Below the pieces are notes generated by a model. The model worked only from the letters and a program-made list of their open reading frames with translations. It did not search any database and was not told where the DNA came from. Below, in pieces: positions 35,185-47,400 of a stretch of DNA of 64,000 nucleotides. Made by a program: the position numbers and the translations under genes. The DNA is from Apiosordaria backusii (taxonomy: Eukaryota; Ascomycota; Sordariomycetes; Sordariales; Lasiosphaeriaceae): assembly GCA_030549205.1 (NCBI GenBank), contig JAUKTV010000015.1, forward strand, positions 372,001 to 436,000. The letters are read 5' to 3'. Each line of letters begins with the position of its first letter. Positions within the stretch are counted from its first letter, which is position 1.

Positions 35185-36642
35185 ATGTGTCGACTACCAT
35201 CAGGACAGTCTGTCCGGGACATGCTAGGCAAATCCATCCCTCTAGATGTCACCGTCACAAGAATACAGCCATTTCCAAGTCTCGGGCCGCAGAGGACATA
35301 CCGAATCGACCTCTCCGATAACACAACACTACACCTTGTCCTCCCACCGTTCTCTATGTGGAGGCCCCTACGATCAGAGCAAGCCATAGTTTCCACCGAG
35401 GCAACAGCAGTGGACTGGCTTCAACAAGTTTTCTCCCGGTATTCCTCCTCGAGCTCAACAAGTTCTTCCCGTTCATCCAGAAGAGGAAGCGAAGAAACTA
35501 GCAAACAACGAAACGAAGATTCCGAAATTCTGTTACGGCTATTACCAGCACTTGTACAGCACGGTCAGGACACTACCACAGCCCTTCGCGAACTCTTCGC
35601 CTTCTACGAACCAAGACAAGGAACGGCACTGGCCCTATTAGACCCGAAACTCCCAGACGATCCGCATTCTTCAGAACGGCAACAAGTAGACTTGGAACTG
35701 GGCACCTTCTACCGACGGTTGCTAACCCAGCCCGGTCTGGTCTCACCTACAGGCCGTTTCGGGCCACTAGCCGCTGTTATTCCTCTACTACAACCATCAC
35801 AACCTCAAAGAACACAACCAGGAGCCGGGGGGTTGTTCGGCACGGGCGGAGCGGGCACTTGGTCGGTGGCCTTTCACTCCATGCTCGAAGGTGTGCTCAG
35901 AGACGGGGAAGACATGGCGGTTGTGCTGGGCTACTCAACAATACGACGGCACTTTCGGCGATTGGGGTACTTATTGGACGACGTCACTGTGCCAAAACTT
36001 GTGGTAGTGGATGCAGCCCAAGACTCCAACCTCTTGGTGGAAAGGATACCAGAGAGTGGCGGCGGAGGGATCAGGATAGCAGGTCTACAAAGCTGGTCCA
36101 ACTGCATTTTCGGCGATCCCCTCTTTGCAACAGTTTTCAGCGACCCGCCAGACTTACCGCCTCCACCACCTTCCTTGTCTTTTCTTAGAGGGTTTAACTC
36201 AACATCATCATCACCATCATCATCCTCACCATCGACAGCAACGGCAACGGCGGTAACATCGGACTATATATCGACCCTCAACCCACAAATAATAGAATCC
36301 CTCCCGTCAGCCCCCGTCCGCCTGTTGTTCTACCAAATCTATCACATCCTCACCCGCGTTGTTGCCGAGTTTTACCGCCCCCGACCGGACTCCACGACAC
36401 GAGAGCTAGAAGCGCGGCGGAAGCTGAATATGGTGCTGACCAAGTTGGCAGAGGTGCCGGATGATTTCCTGTGTCCTCCTGCTGACAGCCATTACGCAAG
36501 CTTTCCCGCGACGCCCAACAGCAGCACCGGCACCAGCACCAAGAGTCTGAACAAGCGGGAGCATGGCGTGGCGAGGCCGTCGGGGGAGATGAGCCCAGCA
36601 AAGAGATTGAGGGAATTGGAGCTTCCGATTCCAAAGAAGTAA
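35185..36642 (+). CDS. APH-fold (aminoglycoside phosphotransferase-like) protein, probable pseudokinase
   Basis: One exon, 485 aa. The order matches the fungal APH family: N-lobe TYRIDLSDNTTLHLVLPP with an alpha-C Glu (VSTEATAVDWLQQ), the hinge around ALALLDPKLP, then SPTGRFG and AFHSMLEGVLRDGEDMAVVLGY. The catalytic loop region is V273-V-V-D276-A-A-Q-D-S-N282, where active fungal members have a D-x4-N spacing; here it is D-x5-N. The metal-binding segment, usually G-[LI]-[IR]-D-[FW]...GDPL, reads G300-L-Q-S303-W-S-N-C-I-F-G-D-P-L313, with Ser at the Asp position. The expected beta-strand Lys/Arg is also missing. Ser-rich inserts lie at 85-110 and about 345-360. Loss of phosphotransfer is inferred. 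It converges with ecd, 133 bp apart. Confidence 0.75.
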   Translation: MCRLPSGQSVRDMLGKSIPLDVTVTRIQPFPSLGPQRTYRIDLSDNTTLHLVLPPFSMWRPLRSEQAIVSTEATAVDWLQQVFSRYSSSSSTSSSRSSRRGSEETSKQRNEDSEILLRLLPALVQHGQDTTTALRELFAFYEPRQGTALALLDPKLPDDPHSSERQQVDLELGTFYRRLLTQPGLVSPTGRFGPLAAVIPLLQPSQPQRTQPGAGGLFGTGGAGTWSVAFHSMLEGVLRDGEDMAVVLGYSTIRRHFRRLGYLLDDVTVPKLVVVDAAQDSNLLVERIPESGGGGIRIAGLQSWSNCIFGDPLFATVFSDPPDLPPPPPSLSFLRGFNSTSSSPSSSSPSTATATAVTSDYISTLNPQIIESLPSAPVRLLFYQIYHILTRVVAEFYRPRPDSTTRELEARRKLNMVLTKLAEVPDDFLCPPADSHYASFPATPNSSTGTSTKSLNKREHGVARPSGEMSPAKRLRELELPIPKK

Positions 36643-36775
36643 TGTTTTATCAGAGAAACACAAGAGGAAGATGTGTGAAATAGGATAGAAATGAATGTGA
36701 TGGGTACACGAATGAATATGCATAGAAATATATACAAATTTAACCACAGATCTACATAAATATACAAGAAGTAAA

Positions 36776-38813
36776 TCATGCCTTCTCCTTTCCTTTGCCT
36801 TCGACGGCCATGGTGGTGTCTTCGTCCGCATCAGAGTCATTCTCCTCGTCTCTAGGCAGCGCAACCCCCATCAGCCCCAACAAATTCCCTGCCGGGCCTG
36901 CCATGCCCGCCTGGGACTTGAAGCTTTCGAGGAGGTTCTTGGCGAGATTGTAATCGATGTCTACTTCTTCCTCCTCGTTTTCATCGTCTTCTTCCTGTTC
37001 TTTGCTTGAACTTCCAACTTCTTTGATCCTTCTCTCTGTAGTGGTTGCTTTGGGGTCCAAGTCCAATGCTCCCAAGCCCTTTAGCTCGCTTTCGAATTGA
37101 TGCATCATTTGCTGGATCTTTTCCGCTTCATCACCTTCATCTTCCTCGTCATCTTCTGAACCCAACTCCTCAATAACAGCCGCCTTTTGCTTTCCTTTAT
37201 CTTGTATTGTTGTTGTTGTTGTTGCCGGTTGTGCTGATGACGACTTACCATCATCACCAGGCAAGCCCATCATCTCCCTCATCATCCGTTGGAATTGCTC
37301 CTCGTCAAAGCTGACTTCTCTGTCTTCGTCCTCGCGTTCTTCGTCCACATCCATCTCATCATCATCATCGTCCACATCCATCATATCATCGTCATCGTCC
37401 TCATCCCCTAGGACAGCCCCTTCCACACCCGCGTTTTCATCATTCAAAAACGCTTCGAATCTCTCGACTATCTTTTGGAGGTCAGCTTGGGTGCTCGCGT
37501 CGCCGAAGCCCCTCTCTGCTTTTTTGCCACTCTTTGGGGCTTTTGTGTTGCCGCCAGAGCCAGCAAGCTCCTTCTCGAACTGTGTATAATCGATACCCAT
37601 CCAGCTGTCATCATCCTCCCTTTTTGTATCCTCCCACTCCTTCTCAATCTGCTCATCAGTCGGGAGAATATTGTCCTCTCCATCCTCTGCCAGATCCTCG
37701 AGCAACAGCGCAACTTCCCGGACAACTCGGTTAGGGTGGGTTTCTGCTTTGTTACCTGAACATAACAGTTCAAACCCAGTGGTGAGTTTCATGCCTAGCT
37801 CTAACCTCGCCAGCTTCTTTTGGGCAGGTTCGGAAGTAGGGTTTGTAGCGGCTTCTACTTCTGCGGCGTGGAGGAGTGGTTTCCATGCTGGGGGTGGGGG
37901 TGAAAAGTGCTGGGATTTGAGCTGGGCGTAGAGGACTTTTGTGAAGCGTATGGAGATTGTGATTAGGTCGGTTGGGGGGAAGATTAGAGGGGCGGTTGAG
38001 GATGGGAAAAGGAGGGGCTTGAGGGAGACAGGGTCGCGGAGGTAGAAGGCTTCGGTGGCGGGGGCGATGGATTGAGGGCGGGAGTGGAGGATGTAAGCTA
38101 GTTTTCTGGGGATGGTGACGAGGGCATGGTGGGTGGAGGAGGTGATGGCGGAGGGGTATTTCTCGAGGCGGTAGAAGGATTCGGCTTCGATGAAGGGTGA
38201 GTGGAGGAGGGTTGATGGGGCGGACTTGATGGTTGAGATGGCGGAGGTCAAGGTGAGGTTTTTGTTGGGTTGGGCGTCGTCGAGAGGAATGATGAGGAGT
38301 TTGCCTTGGTGAATCCATACTCGGTTGGTGTCGTTCTCCGGACTGAGCCACTTGGGCAAGACTTTGGCTGCTTCGATCAGAAGAAACTCGCCGTCACTGT
38401 CCGAGACACGGACCCAGAGGTTGGGGAAGGATTTGGTGAGCTCCCGGAGGAGGTAGACAATGAGCCACTCGTCCTCAACATTATCACCGTAGTGAGTTGT
38501 TCCGTGGAGATAGGACAGACCGGAGCCTACAGGGACAGTTAGCAGGGATGGTCTGCTTCACTTGGCTCGACACACACTCACCTTTTTGGATTTTGGTCTC
38601 AAGCTTGAATGGCTCCCGCTGCCATATGTAATCTTTTGCCAGCTCCATCAGCTTTTTATCGGCTGCCTTTCGCACAGCTTCCAAACTGGGAAGACCATCG
38701 TCCGACTTTTCGCCAATGATAAACAACATGTACTCGACACAGTCCTCTGGAAGCCTCATACGAAAGCCATCAAAACCCTCATCCCCGGGACGCAGCTCAG
38801 AGTTGCTATCCAT
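36776..38813 (-). CDS. ecd: Ecdysoneless/SGT1 homologue (ECD family)
   Basis: Two exons on the minus strand, 38813-38582 and 38526-36776, encode 660 aa. The N-terminal half is characteristic: RLPEDCVEYMLFIIG, NVEDEWLIVYLLRELTKSFPNLWVRVSDSDGEFLLIEAA, LPKWLSPEND, NRVWIHQGKLLIIPL. The C-terminal half is low complexity, with long Asp/Glu/Met tracts (about 440-490) and further acidic stretches. ECD proteins link to the Prp8/R2TP spliceosome-assembly path and to cell-cycle regulation; fungal members were first found as suppressors of gcr2. This is not the Hsp90 co-chaperone also called Sgt1. The intron is canonical (GTGAGT...CTGTAG). Confidence 0.93.
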
Positions 38814-38861
38814 TCTGTTTCTTTTTTGTTATGCTTTCTGGGATCTGTTCGATGAGAACTC

Positions 38862-38946
38862 GTTGATATTGGCTGTTGATATTGGCTGCCGGGTGGGCAA
38901 GAACGTCACTGATACCCAGCTCTGATACCCAGCACAGATACCCAGC
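38862..38946. repeat. Two short arrays with a 13-bp period
   Basis: GTTGATATTGGCT occurs twice back to back (38862-38874, 38875-38887). After a 23-bp gap GATACCCAGC occurs three times at starts 38911, 38924 and 38937, again every 13 bases. It lies 49-133 bases upstream of the ecd ATG. Confidence 0.8.
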
Positions 38947-39333
38947 AGGGTTCTAGCTTCCTGTGGCGGATGGATGCCTAAGCTTTCAACTTGCAAGAGC
39001 AACAATCAATTGGCTCTTGTTATTCCCCAGATTCCTACCGCTTCGTTTTGCCCAAATCTCAATGTCAACTTCAACAGATCCACCCTCAACCACGATACCA
39101 GACAGATTCTTACAACGTCCTGATGCAACACTCAACCTAGCATTGAACCCAATCTCTGATCCACTGCAACCGTGGGATTTTAGTGCCTGCACGGGCCGCC
39201 TGTCATTCAGCACTGGGCTTGAGCTACATAGGTACCAGGTACACTAGGCTGGGCGAGAGTGGGGACAAAAGTCACTGGATTTGGGGGGCAGTTCGCGCAA
39301 CCGACGCGCTCTGCGGGGCCTTGCCCTGGGAGC

Positions 39334-39339
39334 ACGCGT
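39334..39339. promoter_or_regulatory. smc6: ACGCGT (MCB-like) box upstream of smc6
   Basis: A palindromic ACGCGT lies 129 bases before the smc6 ATG, with a related GACGCGC at 39303-39309. In yeasts MBF binds this sequence at G1/S and DNA-repair genes. Function here is inferred from motif and gene type. Confidence 0.4.
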
Positions 39340-39467
39340 GCCCGGCTCAGCCCTCGGTGATTCTGCGCCGCCCACCTTCTCGCACCCACAAACAGCTCCG
39401 GGACCAGGTGTCGGCTGCTTGAGACCCTTTTCCATTTCGAGGTTCAAACATCCCCATTGTCCTCAGA

Positions 39468-42400
39468 ATGCCATCGAGGACCATCAATAACCTCGGCGCC
39501 GAGTCCTCGCGGAAGCGACACCATCTTGGCGAAGATGAAGCAGAGGAGGCCGTACGACCGCGCTCACATCTGAATGTTGAATCGGTAGGTTCGAGGCCTT
39601 CTTCTTCTCACCCATGCGCTGGGTTTTATTTTGATGCCCAGTGTGCTGATTGTGTTCCAGCGAAAACGTGTCCGCCTCTCCGATGTGCGCGATGAGACGC
39701 CCGCCGTAGATCCTGAAGACGAAGAAGAATACCACGCGCCCGCGTCACCCGATACGCCGCCAAGGACCCAGTATGAGTTGATGCGCGACAATGGATTTGA
39801 GCACTTGCGGAACGAGGTGGCCGACGATCAGAGGGCAACACAGCGATTAGGAGCCCGGGTGCGCCCCAATCTCCTGGGAGAGAACGTAGTGGCAGAAAAC
39901 GGCATCCTGGAGCGTGTCGAGTGCATCAATTTTATGTGCCACACAAGATTGGTCTGTGACCTTGGTCCGCTTCTCAACTTTATTGTGGGAGAGAACGGCA
40001 GTGGAAAGAGCGCCATCCTGACAGCCATCACACTCTGCCTCGGTGGCAAAGCCAGCTCGACCAATCGTGGTGGCAGCCTCAAAGCCTTCGTCAAGGAAGG
40101 AGCTGAGAGGGCCGTATTGATTGTCAAGATCAAAAACCAGGGAGTCGACGCTTTCAAGCCTGAGGTCTACGGTGATTCCATTATTGTGGAGCGCCACTTC
40201 TCCAAATCTGGCAGCAGTGGCTTCAAAATCAAGACGGTTACCGGCGCCATTCACTCAACTAAGAAGCAGGAGGTGGACGAAATTGTGGAATACTATGCCC
40301 TTCAGGTCGACAACCCACTCAATGTGCTCTCCCAGGACAATGCCCGGCAATTCCTCAACGCCTCAACCAAGGCTCAAAAGTACAAGTTCTTTATCGAGGG
40401 CGTTCAGCTCCAGCAGTTAGATAATGACTACAGGCTTATTGCTGAAAGTTTGAGCCAGATGGAGGCCAAGGTTCCCGATCAAGAGCAACGGGTTGAGCTT
40501 GCTAAAGCAGAACGGGCGAAGGCCGAACGTTTATTGGAGACTCTTGAGGGTGAGCGAGCAATGCGAGACAAGATCAACAGACTCCGCTTAAAAGTGGCCT
40601 GGTCTCGCATGGACACCTGCGAGAAGAAATTGGTGCAAAAGCAGGCGGCTCTTGCTGAGGCTACGGCCGCGCTTATCCCAGCCGAACAAGCAATGAACGA
40701 GAAGTCCGAGGCATATGAGCGAGCAAAGGCACAGGACGAGGCCGCCGTCGCGAATCTCGAAAGAATCAAGGAAGAGGAACCCGAGCTCCAAAGCAGAGTT
40801 GAGGAGGCCAGGGAATACAATAGAGCCATGGTGGCAGCGCTCATGAAGGTCCAAGCCGAGGAACGAGAAGCGCACACGAACTGGAAGACTTACAGCGACC
40901 AAGTCAAACTTTTTGAACAAAAAATTACCGATGAAGAGAAGAGTCTGCAGGAGGCCCACGGCGGTGCCCAAACCCAAAAGTTGAAAGAGAAAGATGAGGC
41001 CCTAGCCAAAGTCAAGGAAATCCAGCAAAAGATCGAGGACAACATGAAGCTGGTGCCACAAATCGTGAGCCAAGTGGACGACTCTGCCAAGGCTTTGACC
41101 CAAGTCAAGGATCAGGTCACAAAGAAGCAGCTGGAGATCACCAACATTCAAAAGGAAATCGAAACTATCCAAAAGGATCTCGGCGGGCCACTTGATGGGT
41201 ACGAACGCTCGATGCCGAAGCTTGTGACAGCGATTGAGGATGACAAAAGGTTCCAGCAAAAGCCCATCGGCCCGCTGGGTACCCTCGTACATCTTCATAA
41301 ACCAGAGTGGGCGGGGATATTGGAGTCATTCTTTGGCAATAACCTGAACGGATTCCTTGTCTTCAACAAAAGCGATATGAATATCCTCTCAGATTTGATG
41401 AAGCGATGTAATATCGACAGCAAAAACAGTCCTGTTTTTATAGGACAGCGAAACCCCCTCAATCTGGCGGGCAAGGAGCCAGATGCTGAGTATGACACCA
41501 TCCTTAGAATCCTCAAAATCGACAATCAGGCTGTCAGGGATACGCTCGTTATTAACAACATGATTGAGCAAGTATTGCTTATTCCGAAGCGCACGACAGC
41601 CCAAAATGTCATGTTCGATGGAGCACCTCCGCGCAACGTCAAGATGTGCTTATGCTTCAATGACAGCAGGAACTCCAAGAATGCAGGATTTCGCCTTACC
41701 AATTCTGGTAGCTCTCTTCAGACAAACCCAGTCAATAATCGGAGAGAACAGAAGCGTCTGAAGACGGAATCCGGCTCTCAGATAGCCTTCTTGAAACAGT
41801 CCTTGACGAAATTAGAGTCAGAGCTCCAGGCTCTTGGTGTTGAATACAGACGTGTCCAGCAAGAAAACACACGTCACAAGGCAGAACTCGCCAAAGCGCA
41901 GAAGGAGGGCACCAATCTCAAAAAGCAGCTTGACCAAACCCACGAGCACATTGCGAGGATCGAGATTGCCTTGGATGAGTGGGATGGGTCTGATGCCAGA
42001 CTCCAGAGTCTGCGGGAGCAACTGGCACAGGCAAAGGAGCAAAAAGCTCACCATGGCGAGCAAGTCACTGGGCTAGTTCTGGCCAAAGACCAAAAAAACC
42101 TCATTGCTGAAGAAGCCAAAAAGAAGCTGCAAGCTGAAAAGCTTCAACTCAAGGACTTTGAAGCCCGTCTGAAGAAGGCCGAGGAAAAGGTGAAATCTAA
42201 GCATAGCACTCACACCATCGACCTTACCGCCAAGAATGAGAGCGTGGCAGAATACAATGCCCTGAAGGAGAAGCAGAAGGCCATCGAAGAGAGTATTGAG
42301 AGAGAGAGGGAGAGAATTGCAGCGGCTGAGGCAGAAGGCAAATCAGTATGCGAAGAACGGGTACATCTGTTAGAGGGTGAGACGGAAGCCTCTGTCAACG

Positions 42401-43097
42401 CGACATACTATGCGCTCCATGATCGATACAAAAAAATGATCAAAACGCGCAGGATGGACGAGCAACAAGTTCACGCCGCGGTCATCAAAGCCCGTGAGAC
42501 GTACGACAGAGCAGTTAACGGTCTCAACTCAATGATGGAGCTCAACGAGCGTCTGAAGCATACGCTGAGCCTGCGTCTAGATAAGTGGCGCAAGTTCCAG
42601 CGCTACATCTCATCCCAGTCGCGCGCCAACTTTATCTACCTCCTCAGCGAGCGCGGTTTTCGAGGCAAGTTGTTGCTGGACCACGAACGTAGGGCTCTGG
42701 ATCTTCAAGTGGAGCCCGACAAGACCGAAAAACGTGCCAATGGACGAAGTACCAAGACGCTCTCCGGTGGGGAGAAGTCTTTTGCATCAATTTGTCTGCT
42801 GTTGGCCATCTGGGAAGCCATGGGTTCGCCGCTGCGGTGTTTGGATGAGTTTGATGTGTTCATGGACAACGTGAACCGTGCTATCAGCACAAACATGCTG
42901 GTGAGTTTGGCTTGCTACTTTAGTGGTTGATGGCTTGTGTTGCTAACTCAGCGTAGATTACTGCAGCTCGACGATCTGTTAACCGGCAATACATTTTCAT
43001 CACGCCGAATGCCATCGAGGGACGGAACGCTCTTGAGGCCGATGTCAAGATTATTCGACTCACTGACCCTCGTCAACGGCAAATTACCAGCATGTAA
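39468..43097 (+). CDS. smc6: SMC5/6 complex ATPase Smc6
   Basis: Three exons, 39468-39584, 39661-42900 and 42957-43097, encode 1165 aa (yeast Smc6 1114). The order is a basic N-tail, Walker A G149-E-N-G-S-G-K-S, the QDNARQFLNAS motif, a first coiled coil (about 290-560), a hinge (about 560-720: KPIGPLGTLVHL, NGFLVFNKSD), a second coiled coil, then the ABC signature LSGGE at 1073-1077 and Walker B L1100-D-E-F-D. The last exon gives the D-loop/H-loop strand and ends in the typical DPRQRQ. With Smc5 and Nse proteins it holds and processes joint DNA molecules in recombination and replication stress. Both introns are canonical. Confidence 0.97.
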
Positions 43098-43524
43098 TCT
43101 TGCTGGGGCCTTCATCCATGTTTGTCTTCGACTGTACGCTTATGTCTGTATCATATCTCACGCGGGAATCGGAAGGGATGGAGTTGCGGGTTAGGAACAT
43201 GCTGGCGTTGAATTTGGGCGGACGTCTGTGGAGAAACAACGGGGCGCCTACGGATTATCAAGGCACAGATTCTTGCGTTGGAAGGTTATGACAGGCTTGG
43301 GCGTACGCATATGGTGGGAAGGATGATGATTGGGTTTGCATTGCAAATGAGCTCCATATGAGGCCATCTCCGTACGTGTGTTCCTTCAAAGATCTTTTGG
43401 CTTCAAAACCAACATTTCGCTAGTGGTTATACATACAGCTATAATACACAAACATCTAATGACCAACCCCCCTTTTTGTTTGGAGAGAGTTGCACTCATA
43501 CAGCTTGACCTCTCGAGCACCATC
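43098..43524. other. Convergent 3' intergenic region (smc6 / coq9)
   Basis: Holds the two 3' UTRs. No gene, repeat or motif recognised. Confidence 0.35.
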
Positions 43525-44436
43525 TTATATCCTCACCCCCTTACTCCTCAATACATTAACTCCCGCGCTGGCTGTGAAACCAACCCACTCACCCACACTC
43601 TTCACAACCCCACCCACCTCCTCTGCCTCTTGCAGTCTCCTCCTGAGGAACCTTCTCGTCTCCTGGAACCCCTCGCTCTTGTCCGTCGTCATAAAGAGCT
43701 CCGCAGCCACATAAATCCCACTGAGTGCGCCGCGCTTGGTGTACCAGCTCGGATCCACACTCTTGTCCCCGGCCAGGTAGTACACCTCATCCGCCAGCAT
43801 CGCGAGCTCCTTCACCGCGGTGGGGACATGCGACGGCTGGGCCATGACCGCGAGCGCCTGCTGCCAGTGCTGGATGATGGGCTCGTTCTGCTTCAGCCTC
43901 AGCCAGGTTAAGAGCTCGACTTTTTCGGGGATGGGGAGCCCTTGCAGGAGATCGGCGTGCTGAGACGCGAGGGAGGGGAGGGAGGACGTGCGGGCGGTGT
44001 AGAGATGGAAGTGGATTAGTCGGGCGAGGGGGGCAGGGCCGAGGAAGGAGGGGGAGATGTCGAGGAGGGAGAGGGAGCGGGCGGCGAGGTGGAGGGATTC
44101 GAGGGTGAAGCCGTGGTTGGGGACGTGGGTGGTGAGGGCGGTGGTGAGGAGGGTTGTTTCGGCTTGGGTGAAGGGCCCGGGCGGAGGGGGGTGGGTGGTG
44201 GAGTGGTAGGTTCTTGAGGATGGTTGGAGTGGTTGGGTTGATGTTGGGGGTGATTTTAATCGGAGGGAGGGAAGTGTCGAGGTTGAGGTCGAGGTGAGAG
44301 TGGTTACCGACCGGGAGGCCACGGCGGCTGTGGTGGGGAGTCTTCCGGAGAGGGATCGGGTGGCCGGGCGGGCGGGGAGGAGGAGGAGGATGCGCCGGGC
44401 GGCGCCGGAGCAGTTGACGGCCGCCGGGGAGGCCAT
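43525..44436 (-). CDS. coq9: Ubiquinone biosynthesis protein Coq9
   Basis: One exon, 303 aa on the minus strand. The first 70-80 residues are rich in Arg, Ser, Thr and Ala with almost no acids (RRILLLLPARPATRSLSGR), a mitochondrial presequence. The TetR-like Coq9 domain follows: LLTTALTTHVPNHGFTLESL, then WLRLKQNEPIIQHWQQALAVMAQPSHVP, and the diagnostic SWYTKRGALSGIYVAAELFMTTDKSEGFQETRRFL. The family binds isoprenoid lipids and presents the intermediate to Coq7 within the CoQ synthome at the matrix side of the inner membrane. A C-terminal amphipathic stretch (VGEWVGFTASAGVNVL) fits its membrane-binding helix. Confidence 0.94.
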   Translation of the reverse strand: MASPAAVNCSGAARRILLLLPARPATRSLSGRLPTTAAVASRSVTTLTSTSTSTLPSLRLKSPPTSTQPLQPSSRTYHSTTHPPPPGPFTQAETTLLTTALTTHVPNHGFTLESLHLAARSLSLLDISPSFLGPAPLARLIHFHLYTARTSSLPSLASQHADLLQGLPIPEKVELLTWLRLKQNEPIIQHWQQALAVMAQPSHVPTAVKELAMLADEVYYLAGDKSVDPSWYTKRGALSGIYVAAELFMTTDKSEGFQETRRFLRRRLQEAEEVGGVVKSVGEWVGFTASAGVNVLRSKGVRI

Positions 44437-47400
44437 TGTTTGTTGGCTTGCTTTCGATTAGATCTTCGGCTTGTGTCGGTCAAAGAATTTCTGCTTGTAT
44501 GGCCCGGGTAGGGTTGCTGTTGTGTCTTGATCGATATCGCAAGGCACTATCACCTGTAAATCCGTTCTTTGACAATCGATATCATATCATAATCGACGGT
44601 GGTCAAAGCTTGTGCCTTGCAATTGAGACTTTGCTGTATCGAGCTAGCTCAACGAACACAGAAGCGGTTCCCTGCGTTTTCTGCCCCACATTTGAGCCCA
44701 AAACATGGCGCTGGTCTGTGCTTTACTAACCCCAACCCTCGGGGTTTTCTGATCTAGACCGGACTTGTATCCATATCATGACTAGAATTAGGGTCCTCTA
44801 AACGACGTGAAACTTTTGGAATCTTTGTTTTTTGAGAATTATCTGCCTCAGGATAACTGCAAGTTGTCCAGCTAACAACTCATCTTAAAAGGAGAACAAT
44901 CGAGGATCAGAACAGATCAGCGGTGGGCACCCTGAACAACATAGCAGCTGGAGGTGTCCTCGGGGCGGGCGTGAACGATGGACCGCAGCACGCATGTAAC
45001 ATGGAAACTAATGCAAGGCCACACGGAATCCAGCTTCGATACCAATACCGGTCAAGACGAAAGACCATCGAAGAGGCCAAGCCCAAGCTTGGGTCGCCGT
45101 GCCGACATTCCAATTGATCAATCATCAACTCATGCCTCACCCACGTCTTCATTCCCCTCCTTTCCCTTCCGGGGGCATAGTTGCGGATTCGCAAGCAAAC
45201 AGAATTACCTATCGAGTCATGGAGATTGCCGGGCCATGTGCGACATGGGGGGCCCATCTCCCTTCTGCACCCAATCGACAGCCATCATGCTACCGCCAAC
45301 CTGTATCATCCCGTCTCCTACATTTGGGGGGGCGCCGTTGACAAGCCCGCAGGTACGGGATCTCCTCAGAAGATTTTACGCCGGGGTCCGGCGTTTTGCT
45401 CTTTTGTTCTCGGTGAGCCATGCTCCCAGGTAGTGAGTAGCAGGCCGCCGTCAAGAGAGTTTTGTATGTATGTGGGTGACATGTCTCTTAAAGGATCGCG
45501 GTTTCGTGCCTAGAAATCTGCTTCAACCGCATTCGGGTCAGTCTCCGCCGGATCAACTCCCCGGGCCGCTCCACTTCCCCCTCCTCCGCTGCCGAAGGAG
45601 GAGCTTGGGAGTGGTCCAGACCCGTTCTTCTGCGCAAGACTCCCAACTCGTCACCCGCAGGTCGGCTTTCCACCATGGTACTGTTGCATACACATTTATT
45701 AACCCACTCACCGGTTTCATGCGCACTGCTGGTTGGTCAGACGGCAATAGAGAGGGCACAAGAGTTTGCTCACCTTCTGTGGTGTTGGCAGTGGATCATG
45801 GTCGTTTCTGCTTGGCCTTCTCGAGACACCAAAGGCAGCTGCTTGGTCGGCGACCAAGTGGCCGTAGATGGTAGAAACATTTCGAATTCTGAGGATCATG
45901 AAAGCGGACGATTGTGACTGGCAGTGCCGGCTCCTCAAAAAAAGGCATAAAACTTGCTCTGGATGCCTCTGGCTGACGGCGTGCTTGAAGGGGGCAATAC
46001 AGCAACGGGATTGGGTAGCTCTGTCCCTATTGTGCTGCATTTTCATCTGCCGTGTTACCATTCAACCATTTTTTCCTGCGTGAGCTATGGATGGCAACTG
46101 TCGAGGTGAGCAGTGGCTTCCCCAGCGCGGCACATGCTTCGTAAGGCAGACAAATATCAAGACGTATGGTTCCTCTTAACCTTGTCGTCGGCATGGTTCG
46201 CTTGGTTCGCCCAAGCACTTGATGCCTCCCGCAACCAGAGCAAAGGATGTCGGGGTTGCCTCCTTGCCTGGCCTCGGCGTTGGTTGGCGCAGAAATCTCT
46301 TACCCACCACCACAATACTCCATTGTAGTTGTCACCATGCAGATCTCAAGTTTTCTGTCATACTGGCCTATGTTCCACAGCGCAACGAGTGATCGACTCG
46401 GCGATGAAGGACCCAGCCTTACCCGGGCCAGCCGTCTCTGCGTCATCATGGCATGGACCCAATTGACCACAAAACCGTGGGTGTGCTGTAGGGAAAGGGG
46501 GGCATCATGTAGAGAGAGGCACGAGTGCAACCGCCAGCTTTCACCAATGAAATCCTTCATTTGGGGTTGCAGGACGATGACCTGAGACGGCCGTAGAAAT
46601 TTTCTTATCTGACATCGAATGTCTTCAGAGTCCTCGCTGACCTCGGGAGAATATCCCGAGCCTGTCATTGGAAACTAACCGGGATGCTGCTGTGCTCGTA
46701 CCAGAAAGGGGACTTGTTGGATTCATATTTCTGTACGTGACTTGATCGGGATACCATTCCACCCCTGAGTTGAACAGCTGTCTGTTACCGCAAGGTACCC
46801 CCGGGTTCAAGAACATCGCAAACGTGGGGGACGACTCGGTAGGGCAGGTGGGGTTTGCACCAATGTTGGGCCTTGCTGGCTGATGATACTTTGCAATCGG
46901 ACTTCTATCGGACAGGTCAGTTTCATTGCAATGACAATATCTGACATATATGAGAGAATCATCTACTTAGACGCCTATTAGCTGATGGTGGAATGATACG
47001 ACAAACAGCCTTTCATCTGTCTCTAGATGAGCCGAAAACCACTGGCTGCGAGTTTTGACATGACCATTCATGGTTGAGGCAATCAGCACATCGGTGCGGG
47101 ACAGAGGAGGCCCCCCCTGTCAGATGCAGCTGCAATCCACCACCCCATTTTCCCAAGTGTCTTCTGTATAGGCGCCAGACAAGGTCCTTTAATGCGGTTC
47201 CTTTTCCAAGGATATTATGCAGGCACCTTCGGTGTTCAAGAAGCAGAAAAGCGAAAGCGCGAAGTGAGACAGGAGATCAGAGATTTTGTTTGAGTCGGAG
47301 ATGGTGGAGGGCTGGAATTGACGTCTGTCTAAGCACCAGCGGCGTCTCTTTTTTGGCGGGGCACGATAGCCCCCACTCCGAATTTTTTGGTTGCGCCATT

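Larger units (their letters stand above)
38814..39467. promoter_or_regulatory. Divergent promoter, ecd / smc6
   Basis: A 654-bp bidirectional promoter. It holds two families of 13-bp-period repeats near the ecd end (38862-38946) and an ACGCGT box near the smc6 start, both listed separately. Otherwise GC-rich without ORFs of interest. Confidence 0.5.

Noticed and set aside
44731..44751. Hairpin AACCCC/GGGGTT as a terminator
   Set aside because: Fungal Pol II genes do not use such hairpins for termination, and it lies upstream of coq9 rather than at a gene end.
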